A stretch of DNA of 64,000 bases, from assembly GCF_001695855.1 (NCBI RefSeq), contig NZ_MBSS01000056.1, forward strand, positions 203,977 through 267,976, written 5' to 3'. This stretch comes from Ensifer sp. LC163. GTDB taxonomy: Bacteria; Pseudomonadota; Alphaproteobacteria; Rhizobiales; Rhizobiaceae. The notes below the pieces were generated by a model that was not told the origin of the DNA, did not search any database, and worked only from the letters and a program-made list of their open reading frames with translations. This document shows, piece after piece, positions 1-8,895 of the stretch. Position 1 is the first letter of the stretch. Each line of letters starts with the position of its first letter. A program made the position numbers and the translations under genes.

Positions 1-551
1 CCGGTTCGGGTGCAGGTCACCGTCCAGCGCGCGCGACCGAGCTTTTCGGAAAGCTCCCAGTCCGGCGATGTCCAGATATCCTTGGCATGTGCAGAACATG
101 TCCAGGGCGTGCCGGCGATGAGGCTGGCGTAAGCCGTGACCGAAGCGGGCGTGTGGATGAAGTGGGCGTGCAGCCAGCCCGGATCACCCGGCCATTCCGA
201 CGCCAGCACCAGCGCCTGCCCGAAACGGCGGAAGCGATTGCGGGTCAGGTCCCGGCCGAGATCCTTCGAAAATTGCCCAAGCGCCCTCCAAAAACCGGGC
301 TTCGGCAGCGAGCGCACAAGGCCCTTGAGGACACGCAACGGCTCCTCATGCAGGTATTCCGGCAGGTAGTGCACGTCGGCACGTATCTCGTCATGCACCG
401 GATGGCGCTTGCCGTCGGTTGGACGCCTCAGCGCGATCAGCACCAGCTCATGCCCGGCTTTCTCAAGTCCTAGCAGTTCCTGCGCAATGAAGGTTTCCGA
501 AAGGCGCGGATACCCCTTCAGAACGACGGCAATCTTGCGGTCCGTTGGCAA
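1..551 (-). CDS. Glycosyltransferase, GT4-like (3' end outside window)
   Basis: N-terminal 183 codons of a GT-B type glycosyltransferase that runs off the left edge. The N-terminus contains the motif LKGYPRLSETFIAQEL, followed by an acceptor-side Rossmann domain (ELVLIALRRP, LHAHFIHTPASVTAYAS), as in family 4 enzymes of exopolysaccharide loci. There is no ATG in frame near the start. A TTG at 551 lies 4 nt after the stop of the upstream glycosyltransferase, so TTG is the most likely start and the two genes are probably co-transcribed and translationally coupled. The sugar donor cannot be told from sequence. The C-terminal donor-binding domain is not in the window. Confidence 0.8.
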   Translation of the reverse strand, partial: MPTDRKIAVVLKGYPRLSETFIAQELLGLEKAGHELVLIALRRPTDGKRHPVHDEIRADVHYLPEYLHEEPLRVLKGLVRSLPKPGFWRALGQFSKDLGRDLTRNRFRRFGQALVLASEWPGDPGWLHAHFIHTPASVTAYASLIAGTPWTCSAHAKDIWTSPDWELSEKLGRARWTVTCTRT

Positions 552-555
552 TGCT

Positions 556-1773
556 TCAGCTCGATTTCTTGACGATGCTCAGATATTCACTCGATTGCTC
601 GCCGAGCCACCCGCCGACGATTTCCGAGATATGCACGAGCCCCTCGAGCCGCAGGCCGTTGGCAGAGCTTTTCGAGGGCGGCGCGCGTTGCGGCAAAGCC
701 TTCAACGCGGCGGCGAAACGCAAGGGATCCTCGGCCTCGTCGGGCAGCAACATGTCGATGAGGCCAAGTTCGGCGGCGCGGCGTGCGCGGATCAGCTGCT
801 CCTCGCGCGGCTGGATGCGCGGCACGATCAGCGCCGGCTTGTCGAAAGACAGGATCTCGCAATAGGTGTTGTAGCCCCCCATAGCCACCACGCCCTTGGC
901 TCCAGCGATCAGCTCTTCCATGCGGTTATCGAACTCGATGATCTTGATGTAAGGGATCTTGCTTCCCTTCCTGATCAGCTTTTCGCGCTTCTTGACCGGC
1001 ATATAGGGGCCAAGCACGACCAGCGCCCTATGCGTCAGCTCCGGATCCTGCTGGTAGGCATGGATGAAATCGTGGATCAGGTCGGCACCATCGCCGCCGC
1101 CGCCGGTGGTGACGAGAATATAGTCGCCTTCCGGCTTGTGACCGGGCAACTCTTCTCGCGGCACGCTCCTCTGCAGGAAGCCGACGAAGTTCATGCGCTC
1201 GCGGACGGCAGGCGGCACTTCGAGTTCCGTCAGCGGGTCGTAGAAGTCCGGTGGACCATAAACCCAGATCGTATCGTAATACTGCTCGATCTTGCGCATG
1301 GTGTCGCGGCGTTTCCATTCCACCTCAAGCAGATGCGGCGCATCCATCACTTCGCGCAGACCCAGAACGAGCGTCGTTCCATGGGCCTTGAGGTAGGTGA
1401 GCGTCTCCTCGACCTCGCCCCGTAGCCCCATCGGCTCCTTGTCGACGATGAAGATGTCCGGTTTGAAGGTTTCCGCCGTGTGCCGGATGATCGACTGGCG
1501 CATCTTCAACGTCTCATCCAACTCGATATGGCGATCGAGAGACGTGTAGTTGCCGTTGTGCAGCTTGATGACGCTCGGAATCTTCACGAAGTCGACACGT
1601 GCGCGATAATCGAAGGCGCCGGCAATCGTCGCGCCCGAAATGATCAGGATGTTCAAACCGCGATAATCTTCCACCAGCGAATGCGCAATCGTGCGGCATC
1701 GGCGCAGATGGCCAAGCCCGAAAGTGTCGTGGCTGTACATGAGTATTCGGGCATCTTCTAAGCGCCGCGTCAT
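556..1773 (-). CDS. Glycosyltransferase, MurG/GT28-like fold (405 aa)
   Basis: Cytosolic GT-B glycosyltransferase. The N-terminus has a MurG-like glycine motif (HDTFGLGHLRRC, residues about 15-26). The C-terminal half carries the nucleotide-sugar-binding segment MGGYNTYCEILSF followed by PALIVPRIQPREEQLIRA, typical of the GT28 C-terminal domain. The start is ATG at 1773. The next glycosyltransferase begins 4 nt after the stop, and the permease gene upstream ends 75 nt before, so the three could be one transcript. Family members sit in polysaccharide loci. The polymer and donor here are unknown. Confidence 0.8.
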   Translation of the reverse strand: MTRRLEDARILMYSHDTFGLGHLRRCRTIAHSLVEDYRGLNILIISGATIAGAFDYRARVDFVKIPSVIKLHNGNYTSLDRHIELDETLKMRQSIIRHTAETFKPDIFIVDKEPMGLRGEVEETLTYLKAHGTTLVLGLREVMDAPHLLEVEWKRRDTMRKIEQYYDTIWVYGPPDFYDPLTELEVPPAVRERMNFVGFLQRSVPREELPGHKPEGDYILVTTGGGGDGADLIHDFIHAYQQDPELTHRALVVLGPYMPVKKREKLIRKGSKIPYIKIIEFDNRMEELIAGAKGVVAMGGYNTYCEILSFDKPALIVPRIQPREEQLIRARRAAELGLIDMLLPDEAEDPLRFAAALKALPQRAPPSKSSANGLRLEGLVHISEIVGGWLGEQSSEYLSIVKKSS

Positions 1774-1848
1774 GCCAGAAACCTTTCGCTCAGGAAAAAA
1801 CGAACCAAAACTCGCGTCGCCGGCTTGCGGCCGGCGTCGAAACGGACC

Positions 1849-3024
1849 TCATTTGTAGGGATCGGCGGCATCGCGCAAGCCATCTCCCAAGAAGTTGAAC
1901 GCCAAAATCACAAAAATGACCGGGATCGTTGGGAATAGCAGCCAGGGGTAGAAGGCAATCACGCTCACGCTTTTCGCCTCCGTCAGCAGGATACCCCAAC
2001 TGGTGATCGGAGGACGCAGCCCCAATCCGAGGAAGCTCAGCGCCGTTTCGCCGAGGATCATGCCGGGGATCGAGATCGTCGCGGTGGCGATCAGATGGGA
2101 CATGAAGCCCGGCACCAGATGCCTTCCGATGATGCGACCGCTCTTTGCACCCATCAATTGCGCAGCAAGGACATAGTCCTCCTCGCGCAATGCCAGCAGT
2201 TTCGAACGCACCGCTCGTGCAAGCCCGGTCCAGTCGAGAAGGCCGAGGATGATCGTGATGCCCAGATAAATCAGGATCGGGCTCCAGGTCGCAGGCATGA
2301 TTGCAGCCAGCGACAGCCAGAGCGGGATGCTCGGGATGGATTGCAGCACTTCGATGACGCGCTGGACGATGAGATCGAAAACACCGCCGTGGTAGCCGGC
2401 CAGACCGCCGATAACGATGCCGAGCACGAAGCTGACCGTGATGCCGAGAAGGCCGATCGTCAGCGAAATGCGCGCGCCATAGATGATGCGCGACAGCACA
2501 TCGCGGCCGAGCCGGTCGGTGCCGAGCAGGAAGAGCTGCCCGTCCTTTGCCGGGCATGCGAGGTGCACGTTGCTTTCAAACAGGCCCCAGAAGCGGTAGC
2601 CGTCGCCGCGGCAGAAGAAGCGGATCGGCTCGACGTCCTGCAGGTTGTCGGTGTAGTTGCGCTTCAGCGTCTCCATATCGAGTTCCATCGTCCGTCCATA
2701 GACGAACGGCCCGACGAACTTGCCCTCGTGGAATAGATGCACAGACTGCGGCGGCGCATAGATATAGTCCACATTGCGCGTGTGCAGATTGTAGGGCGCC
2801 AGGAACTCGCAGATGAGGATCATCAGATAGAGCGCGACCAGGAAAATGCCGGAGATCAGCGCCAGCTTGTGCCGACGGAACTTCCACCACATCAGCCGGA
2901 ATTGCGAAGCCTGGTTTACCCGCACCTGCTCTTCCGTCATCGCTTCGACGGAATAGGGATCGAATGGTGCAGCCGATACGTAGTGCTGCAGCGGTTCGCC
3001 GGGTGCCGGAAGGAATGACGTCAC
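1849..3024 (-). CDS. ABC transporter permease, OppC/DppC type
   Basis: Inner-membrane permease (391 aa) of a peptide/nickel-type (family 5) importer. It has an N-terminal cytoplasmic stretch, a first membrane helix (ALISGIFLVALYLMILICEF), a large periplasmic loop of about 100 residues, and then the core permease helices with the EAA-like segment around GAKSGRIIGRHLVPGF. The long first loop is typical of the YejE-like subgroup rather than classical OppC. The start is GTG at 3024, giving a 4-nt GTGA overlap with the stop of the upstream permease, so the two are translationally coupled. Confidence 0.88.
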   Translation of the reverse strand: MTSFLPAPGEPLQHYVSAAPFDPYSVEAMTEEQVRVNQASQFRLMWWKFRRHKLALISGIFLVALYLMILICEFLAPYNLHTRNVDYIYAPPQSVHLFHEGKFVGPFVYGRTMELDMETLKRNYTDNLQDVEPIRFFCRGDGYRFWGLFESNVHLACPAKDGQLFLLGTDRLGRDVLSRIIYGARISLTIGLLGITVSFVLGIVIGGLAGYHGGVFDLIVQRVIEVLQSIPSIPLWLSLAAIMPATWSPILIYLGITIILGLLDWTGLARAVRSKLLALREEDYVLAAQLMGAKSGRIIGRHLVPGFMSHLIATATISIPGMILGETALSFLGLGLRPPITSWGILLTEAKSVSVIAFYPWLLFPTIPVIFVILAFNFLGDGLRDAADPYK

Positions 3025-4019
3025 TTGGTGCTCCTGCCTTGCAGCCGTATCCGAGGATCAAGAATGGCGAGCGCGAGATCGGAAATCAGCACGCCGATGA
3101 CGGTCAGAAAAGCGAGGAACATCAGGAAGGAGCCTGCCAGATACATGTCCTGGCTCTGCAACGCCTTGATCAGCATCGGGCCGGTCGTTTCGAGCGACAG
3201 CACGATTGCCGTGATTTCCGCGCCGGAAATGATCGCCGGCAGGATGGAACCGATATCCGAGATGAAGAAGTTCAGCGCCATCCTGAGCGGATACTTGAGC
3301 AGGGTGCGCATCGGCGAAAGCCCTTTTGCGCGGGCGGTCACGACATATTGCTTCTGCAGTTCGTCAAGCAAATTGGCGCGCAGACGCCGGATCATGCCGG
3401 CGGTCCCCGCAGCACCGACGATGACCACTGGTATCCAGATATGTTCCAGGATCGATTTCGCCTTCTCCCAACTCATCGGTTCGGCCAGATACTTCTGATC
3501 CATGAGGTGGCCGATCGAGATACCGAACCAGATATTGGCGAAGTACATCATGATCAGCGCCAGCATGAAGTTCGGGATGGCGATGCCGATCAGACCCATC
3601 AGCGACAGGCCATAATCGCCCCAGCTATACTGATGCGTGGCGGAGTAGATGCCGATCGGGAAGGCGATCAGCCAGGTGAAGATGATCGTGACGAAGGAAA
3701 CCAGGATCGTCAGCCACAGCCTGTCGCCGACGACGGCGCTGACCGGCAGTTCGTATTCGAAGGAGTAGCCGAAATCACCCTGCAGCATGCCGCCGAGCCA
3801 GTGGACATATCGCAGTAGAGGCGGCTGATCGAAACCATATTCCTTCCGCAGCGCCTCGATTTGCTCCATGTTGACGCCTTCGCCCTGCGCCCTGATCTCG
3901 GCGACGTAGCTCTCGAAGTAGTCGCCGGGCGGCAGCTCGATGATGGTGAAGACGAGCGCTGAAATAATGAGCAAGGTCGGGACCATCGCCGCGATGCGCC
4001 AGAGGATGTATCGCAGCAT
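3021..4019 (-). CDS. ABC transporter permease, OppB/DppB type
   Basis: Inner-membrane permease (332 aa), partner of the OppC-type subunit. It begins MLRYILWRIAAMVPTLLIIS, the classical first helix of OppB proteins, and carries the coupling-loop region RLRANLLDELQKQYVVTARA with the downstream LKYPLRMALNFF. The reading frame is open to 4154, but the ATG at 4019 lies one base after the stop of the binding-protein gene and fits the family start, so the longer form is rejected. It is part of the ATPase - binding protein - permease - permease operon. Confidence 0.9.
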   Translation of the reverse strand: MLRYILWRIAAMVPTLLIISALVFTIIELPPGDYFESYVAEIRAQGEGVNMEQIEALRKEYGFDQPPLLRYVHWLGGMLQGDFGYSFEYELPVSAVVGDRLWLTILVSFVTIIFTWLIAFPIGIYSATHQYSWGDYGLSLMGLIGIAIPNFMLALIMMYFANIWFGISIGHLMDQKYLAEPMSWEKAKSILEHIWIPVVIVGAAGTAGMIRRLRANLLDELQKQYVVTARAKGLSPMRTLLKYPLRMALNFFISDIGSILPAIISGAEITAIVLSLETTGPMLIKALQSQDMYLAGSFLMFLAFLTVIGVLISDLALAILDPRIRLQGRSTK

Positions 4020-4020
4020 G

Positions 4021-5922
4021 TCAGCCTTCCTGCTCGATCCAGAACGTATCGGGTTTATAGACACCGAAATAGCTCGTCGGGTCGAAACCGTAGAGCGCCG
4101 CTTCCGGGACGTTCTTGATCTTGTTGGCAACGAGGATCGGCTGCAGGGAGGCATTCACGATGCCGATCGAGAAGACCTGGTCCGTGTAGATCGACAGCAT
4201 CCGCCCCCAGATTTCCGTGCGCTCGGCATCCTCGGCCGAATGCCGCCAACGCTGCAGAAGTTCGGCTAGTTCAACGGCAGCCGGAAGATCGGGCGCCTGG
4301 CCCATCTCCCCATGCGAGAGATAGTTAAGTCCCCAAACCGGCCATTGCAGCTGATCGTCCGCAGTCGGCGCCAGTTGGCCCGGATTCATGTCCGCGGTCG
4401 GCACACCATTGTCGAGCCCGAACCACATGGACATGATGATCTCGCCGCCGACGGCGCGGCTACGGAACGTGTCGCGTTGCGACGTGCGGATAAACAGGGA
4501 AATGCCGACCTTCTGCCAGTAGTCGGTGATCAACTGCAGGACATCGGTCTCGAGCGTGCTTTCGCCCGCGGTCTCGACGACGATTTGCGCAGCGCGGCCG
4601 TCAGAGAGAATACGAATACCATCGCTGCCGCGGTTCGTCAGACCAGCCTCATCCAACAGCGCATTGGCCTGCACCGGGTCGTGGGCGATCCAGGCGGAGG
4701 CGAATTCCGGCCGGAACAACGGGCTGTCGGGCAGCACCGTATCGGCACTCTCCTTGGTCAGTCCGTAGAAGACGGCCTTGTTGATTTCGGACCGGTCGAT
4801 CGCCAGTGACAGCGCCCGCCGGACGCGCACGTCCTGCAGCAACGGGCGCCAGATCGCATCGGAGCAATTGAGATTGGGAAGCAGGGCGACCCGCGAACCT
4901 TGCGTCTTCTTCCAGAGGCGAACCTTTACCGGATAGCGCTTTTCAGCATCTTTCAGAAAGGTGTAGTCGATGAAGTCGATGTTCGTCGCCTGAAGGTCGC
5001 TCTCGCCGGTGCCGGCCTTCGCCGGGATCAGCGCCGGAGAGCTGACGTTGAGCACGAATTTATCGATATAAGGAAGCTGCAAGCCGTTCTCGTCAACCCG
5101 ATGGTAGAAGGCGTTACGCTCGAACACGAATTGCTCGGCAGGCAAGGCTGTCGTGTTGCGCCACGGGTCGAGAGTAGGCAGATCGGGATTTTCCGGGCGA
5201 TAGGAACGGGCCATGCGCATGTGCAACTGGCTCCATTTCTTGACCCTCTGTTCCTTCAGAAGAGCCTTGAGCTTGTCCTCATCCTGATATTTCTCATGGA
5301 ACTGTTTGAGGTAGGTCGCCGGCATCGCCAGCACCAAGGGTTGCGGTGCGGCGAGTTTTTGCAGGAAATCAGGGTTGGGAGCGGACCAGGAATAGCGCAC
5401 CGTGCGCTCGTCGATGACCTCGAACTTTCCGGCCTCGCCGTCCATCATCAGCGCCGTCGACAAGCCTGCCGGGCTCAGTTTCTCGTTGAGAAGCACATCT
5501 TCCCAACAGTAACGGAAGTCTTCCGTCGTCAACGGGCTGCCGTCCGACCACTTGTGTCCCTCGCGCAGATGGAACGTGAAGATCCGATCCTCGACCGTCT
5601 CGAAGCTTTCCAGCACATCCGCCTGCAGCTCGAGTTCTTCGTCGTAGCCGACGAGGCGCGAATAGCCGTAGACGGTCATCAACCGTATGTCCTTCGCGCT
5701 GCCGATCAGGCTCTGCACCGTGCCGCCGTGTTTGCCCGGCTGGCGCCCCATGCCGGCAACGTTGATGACACGCGGCGTCTTCGGCAGCCGCTCATTGACG
5801 GGTGGCAACTTTCCCTCGGCGACAAGCGCCTCCAAGAGTTTCGGCTCGCTTGACGCCGCAAGCAGATATTTGGGAAAAGCCACTGTAGCGAGCAGGGCGA
5901 GTGCAGTTCGGCGAGTGATCAT
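4021..5922 (-). CDS. ABC transporter substrate-binding protein, family 5
   Basis: Periplasmic solute-binding protein (633 aa) of the oligopeptide/nickel family (SBP_bac_5). The N-terminus MITRRTALALLATVAFPKYL is a signal sequence with paired arginines, possibly Tat-type. The mature part has family hallmarks such as YDEELELQADVLESF, REGHKWSDGSPLTTEDF and VRRALSLAIDRSEIN. It is longer than classical OppA/DppA (about 540 aa), matching a subgroup of large binding proteins that may take bulky ligands. The start ATG overlaps the ATPase stop by 4 nt (ATGA). Given the neighbouring lyase and glycosyltransferases, the ligand may be an oligosaccharide or glycoconjugate rather than a peptide. That is inference. 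Confidence 0.9.
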   Translation of the reverse strand: MITRRTALALLATVAFPKYLLAASSEPKLLEALVAEGKLPPVNERLPKTPRVINVAGMGRQPGKHGGTVQSLIGSAKDIRLMTVYGYSRLVGYDEELELQADVLESFETVEDRIFTFHLREGHKWSDGSPLTTEDFRYCWEDVLLNEKLSPAGLSTALMMDGEAGKFEVIDERTVRYSWSAPNPDFLQKLAAPQPLVLAMPATYLKQFHEKYQDEDKLKALLKEQRVKKWSQLHMRMARSYRPENPDLPTLDPWRNTTALPAEQFVFERNAFYHRVDENGLQLPYIDKFVLNVSSPALIPAKAGTGESDLQATNIDFIDYTFLKDAEKRYPVKVRLWKKTQGSRVALLPNLNCSDAIWRPLLQDVRVRRALSLAIDRSEINKAVFYGLTKESADTVLPDSPLFRPEFASAWIAHDPVQANALLDEAGLTNRGSDGIRILSDGRAAQIVVETAGESTLETDVLQLITDYWQKVGISLFIRTSQRDTFRSRAVGGEIIMSMWFGLDNGVPTADMNPGQLAPTADDQLQWPVWGLNYLSHGEMGQAPDLPAAVELAELLQRWRHSAEDAERTEIWGRMLSIYTDQVFSIGIVNASLQPILVANKIKNVPEAALYGFDPTSYFGVYKPDTFWIEQEG

Positions 5923-7811
5923 GGCCGTAACTCCCTTGCATCCACTGACTTGCGAGCCAGGACGTAGTGGTCGCCGCCGAGGTCGGCAGGAGAAAGCGCA
6001 TCCTCCTGGCCGTCGCCGCTGAACTGCGGCCCCCAGCGTCGCATGTCCGATCCCTCAATGGCCTTGAGCAGATCGAAATCCAGCGAACGATCAAGATCCG
6101 GATACGGAACGGCGGCGAGCAGCGATTTGGTATAGGGATGCACCGGCTTGCGCATCAGAACTTCGCGCGGCGCGAGCTCGACGATCCGCCCTGCACACAT
6201 CACCGCGATCCGGTCGGCCATATAGTCGACCACCGCCAGATTGTGCGAGATGAACAGGCATGTCAGCCCAAGCTCCTTCTGCAGATCCTTGAGCAGATTG
6301 AGGATCTGGGCCTGGACGGAAACGTCGAGCGCCGAGACCGGCTCGTCGCAGATCAACAGTTGCGGCACCAGGGCGAGCGCTCTCGCTATACCGATGCGCT
6401 GACGCTGGCCACCGGAAAAACTGTGCGGATAACGGTTGACGAACCGCTGGTCGAGGCCAACGGCCTGCAACAGCGAACGTACCGTCTCTTCACGTGATTT
6501 TGCCGTTCCGCGCCCATGGATCTCGAGCGGCTCGCTCAGGATATTCTTGACGGTCATGCGTGGTGAGAGCGATGACACCGGATCCTGAAAAACCATCTGG
6601 ATCTTCGAGCGCAGCGTCTTAAGCTCATCGCCTTCGGCCTTGAGCACGTCGATCGGACCTTCGCCGTCATCGAAGCTGACACTGCCGCCGTCCGGCGTGA
6701 CGGCCCGCATCAAGATCTTGCTGACCGTCGTCTTGCCGCAGCCGCTCTCTCCGACCAGACCCAGACATTCGCCGCGACGGATATCGAAGCTGACATTGTC
6801 CACCGCACGATGGCGAGATGGGTCCTTCTTGCCGAACCACGACGTTTTGCGCGTGCCATAGGTCTTGGAAAGGTTGCGCACGGACAGGAGAACGTCGGGG
6901 CCAGCCGCCTTGGCGGAATCCTTGGCCCCGAGCAATGTCCCTGCTTTGACCGGCACTTCCCGCAACGCCTTCAGCCGCTCTCCCGGCTTCATGTCGAAAT
7001 GCGGAACTGCAGCCATCAGGCCCTTGAGATAGGGGTGCTGCGGATTGCGGAAGATCGCGTCGACCGGGCCAGCCTCGACAATCTGGCCGTGATAGATCAC
7101 GACGACTTCGTCAGCCATATTGGCGACCACGCCGAGATCGTGGGTGATCAACAGCATCGCCATGTTGAGTTTGACCTGCAGCTCGCGCAGCAACTGCAGG
7201 ATCTGCGCCTGCACCGTCACGTCAAGCGCTGTTGTCGGCTCGTCGGCGATCAACAATGCCGGTCGGCAGATCAGCGCCATGGCGATCATGGCGCGCTGGC
7301 GCATGCCGCCGGAAAGCTCGAAAGGATACATGTCATAGGCGCGCTTCGGGTTCGAAAACCCAACGTAGCCAAGAAGCTCCTCCGTTCGCGCGCGCCTTTC
7401 GGCCTTTTCCGCATCCGTATGAATTTTCAGGACTTCGGAGATCTGGTTGCCGATCGTATGGAGCGGCGACAGAGACGTCATCGGCTCCTGGAAGATCTTG
7501 CTGATCCGCGTGCCGCGCAACGCCCGTATTTCTTCGCCTTCGCGCTCCAGCGAAAGCAGGTCGATCGGCTTGCCCTTGGCCTCTGGATCGTTGAACAGGA
7601 CCTGCCCGCCAACCCGCGCAACATTCGGCAGGATGCCCATGACGGCCTGGCTGATAGCCGACTTTCCGGAACCGGACTCGCCGACGAGCGCGGTCACCTT
7701 TCCTGGCAAAATTCTGAAATTCGCTTCCTTGACGGCTTCAACTTCGCCGCCGAGCACCGAGAATGTGATCCGCAGACCTTCAACTCGAAGCAGGTCCGCC
7801 CCTGATGTCAT
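5919..7811 (-). CDS. ABC transporter ATP-binding protein, fused OppD-OppF type
   Basis: Fusion of two ABC ATPase domains (630 aa) energising the family 5 importer. Domain 1 has Walker A GESGSGKSA (residues about 44-52), signature LSGGMRQRAMIA and Walker B LLIADEPTTALD. Domain 2 has Walker A GESGCGKTT, signature FSGGQRQRIGIA and Walker B LLICDEPVSALD. Both domains carry the oligopeptide C-terminal extension (HPYLKGLMAAVPHF and HPYTKSLLAAVPYP). It is the first gene of the transporter operon, with ATG at 7811 about 10 nt after a GAGGGAAG ribosome site. YejF-like proteins have the same layout. Confidence 0.92.
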   Translation of the reverse strand: MTSGADLLRVEGLRITFSVLGGEVEAVKEANFRILPGKVTALVGESGSGKSAISQAVMGILPNVARVGGQVLFNDPEAKGKPIDLLSLEREGEEIRALRGTRISKIFQEPMTSLSPLHTIGNQISEVLKIHTDAEKAERRARTEELLGYVGFSNPKRAYDMYPFELSGGMRQRAMIAMALICRPALLIADEPTTALDVTVQAQILQLLRELQVKLNMAMLLITHDLGVVANMADEVVVIYHGQIVEAGPVDAIFRNPQHPYLKGLMAAVPHFDMKPGERLKALREVPVKAGTLLGAKDSAKAAGPDVLLSVRNLSKTYGTRKTSWFGKKDPSRHRAVDNVSFDIRRGECLGLVGESGCGKTTVSKILMRAVTPDGGSVSFDDGEGPIDVLKAEGDELKTLRSKIQMVFQDPVSSLSPRMTVKNILSEPLEIHGRGTAKSREETVRSLLQAVGLDQRFVNRYPHSFSGGQRQRIGIARALALVPQLLICDEPVSALDVSVQAQILNLLKDLQKELGLTCLFISHNLAVVDYMADRIAVMCAGRIVELAPREVLMRKPVHPYTKSLLAAVPYPDLDRSLDFDLLKAIEGSDMRRWGPQFSGDGQEDALSPADLGGDHYVLARKSVDARELRP

Positions 7812-7936
7812 CGCAACACACTTCCCTCATTGCCCTTGCATCCGCCGCCTCTAAAAAAAAGACTATCGCAGCTTCAGGGGGCTGTCCAGCTTAGGCCCTT
7901 GCAACCGCAGCGTAGTTCACCGTCGTGTCGCAATCG

Positions 7937-8887
7937 TCAGGGAGAAGGGCAAGCCTCTTGGGACAGCACGTCGGCGCAGTACGGCGATCGACGGAAATCA
8001 TCGTAATAGAGCGTCCAGTCGGTGACATCGGCTGCGCGATAGGGCCCAAACTTGAAGTACTGGTTGCGGCCGAGCCCCTTGTCCGCATGCCCGACATGGC
8101 CCTTGACCGTGATGATCGGCTTACCATTGGCAAAAAGTTCGATGTGGCCGCTGCCGTCGGCGCCTGGTTTTGTATAAATCGCGAAATCGATCCAGCCCGA
8201 TTTCGGATCCGGCAGCGGATTACCGTGGTTCGTCACGGCGATTGCGTCGGTGCAGCCATTGAACAGATTGCCGTCTTCCGCGTTCCAGGCAGGATCCGCT
8301 GCCACGAGCATGCGCATCTGATTGACGCCCGGGCGTCCCCAGACCGGCACTTCACCCGGCTTGCAGCTGGCGGCAACCCCGTCCGGTCCGGAGGAAACCG
8401 GCGCGAGATAGTTGGTCTCCACAGTCGCGAACAATTTGCCGAAATTCATGCGCAGCGCCAGGAACGGGCTGAAATCGCCTTCAGCACCCGGGTCGATCTC
8501 GCGCTTCCATTGCGCCACGAGGTAACGATGGTCGCCGGACGGGATGGGGTCGGCGAACTTCAACGAGAAGCCGTACCATACACCCTGGTCGTAGGGCACC
8601 CGCAGCGCCGTCTGCTCCCAGATCTCCGCTCTCTCGCTGCAGCCATCGAGCGAATCCGGACAGGTCGGCACGACGCTCAGTTTGAGCCCGCCATTGCCGC
8701 TGCGCTTGACGAGGCTCTGAAACTCGGCCGTCCCCGCGCTCTGCTCGAAATTCTCGCGATAATAAAGCCCACCATCCGGCGAGAAATTCTGCCCCTCGAA
8801 CCCGTCGAAAAGCTTGGTTTCCCAAGGTTGCGCTGCCGCGATGCCAGCAATGAAGAAGCTTGCGACGATGAGGGCTGTTCGGAACAT
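7937..8887 (-). CDS. Secreted polysaccharide lyase (heparin lyase I / glucuronan lyase-like)
   Basis: Secreted or periplasmic protein (316 aa) with signal peptide MFRTALIVASFFIAGIAAAQ. The body matches the polysaccharide lyase family of jelly-roll enzymes (Polysacc_lyase, PF14099-like). It has an early FEGQNFSPDGGLYYREN segment, RSGNGGLKLSV and SERAEIWEQ, then WYGFSLKFADPIP, VAQWKRE and a late YFKFGPYRA motif. Such enzymes cleave uronate-containing polymers by beta-elimination. The start codon follows an AAGGA site. It lies 8 nt after the stop of the cyclase gene, so they are probably co-transcribed. The substrate may be the cell's own exopolysaccharide. That is inference. Confidence 0.75.
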   Translation of the reverse strand: MFRTALIVASFFIAGIAAAQPWETKLFDGFEGQNFSPDGGLYYRENFEQSAGTAEFQSLVKRSGNGGLKLSVVPTCPDSLDGCSERAEIWEQTALRVPYDQGVWYGFSLKFADPIPSGDHRYLVAQWKREIDPGAEGDFSPFLALRMNFGKLFATVETNYLAPVSSGPDGVAASCKPGEVPVWGRPGVNQMRMLVAADPAWNAEDGNLFNGCTDAIAVTNHGNPLPDPKSGWIDFAIYTKPGADGSGHIELFANGKPIITVKGHVGHADKGLGRNQYFKFGPYRAADVTDWTLYYDDFRRSPYCADVLSQEACPSP

Positions 8888-8895
8888 ACGGATCC

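Noticed and set aside
409..1425. 338-aa open frame on the plus strand opposite the glycosyltransferase
   Set aside because: Antisense shadow of high-GC coding DNA; the minus-strand protein has clear GT motifs and this one has none.
6810..7805. 331-aa open frame opposite the ABC ATPase
   Set aside because: Shadow frame, rich in Arg/His, no domain, entirely within a conserved ATPase.
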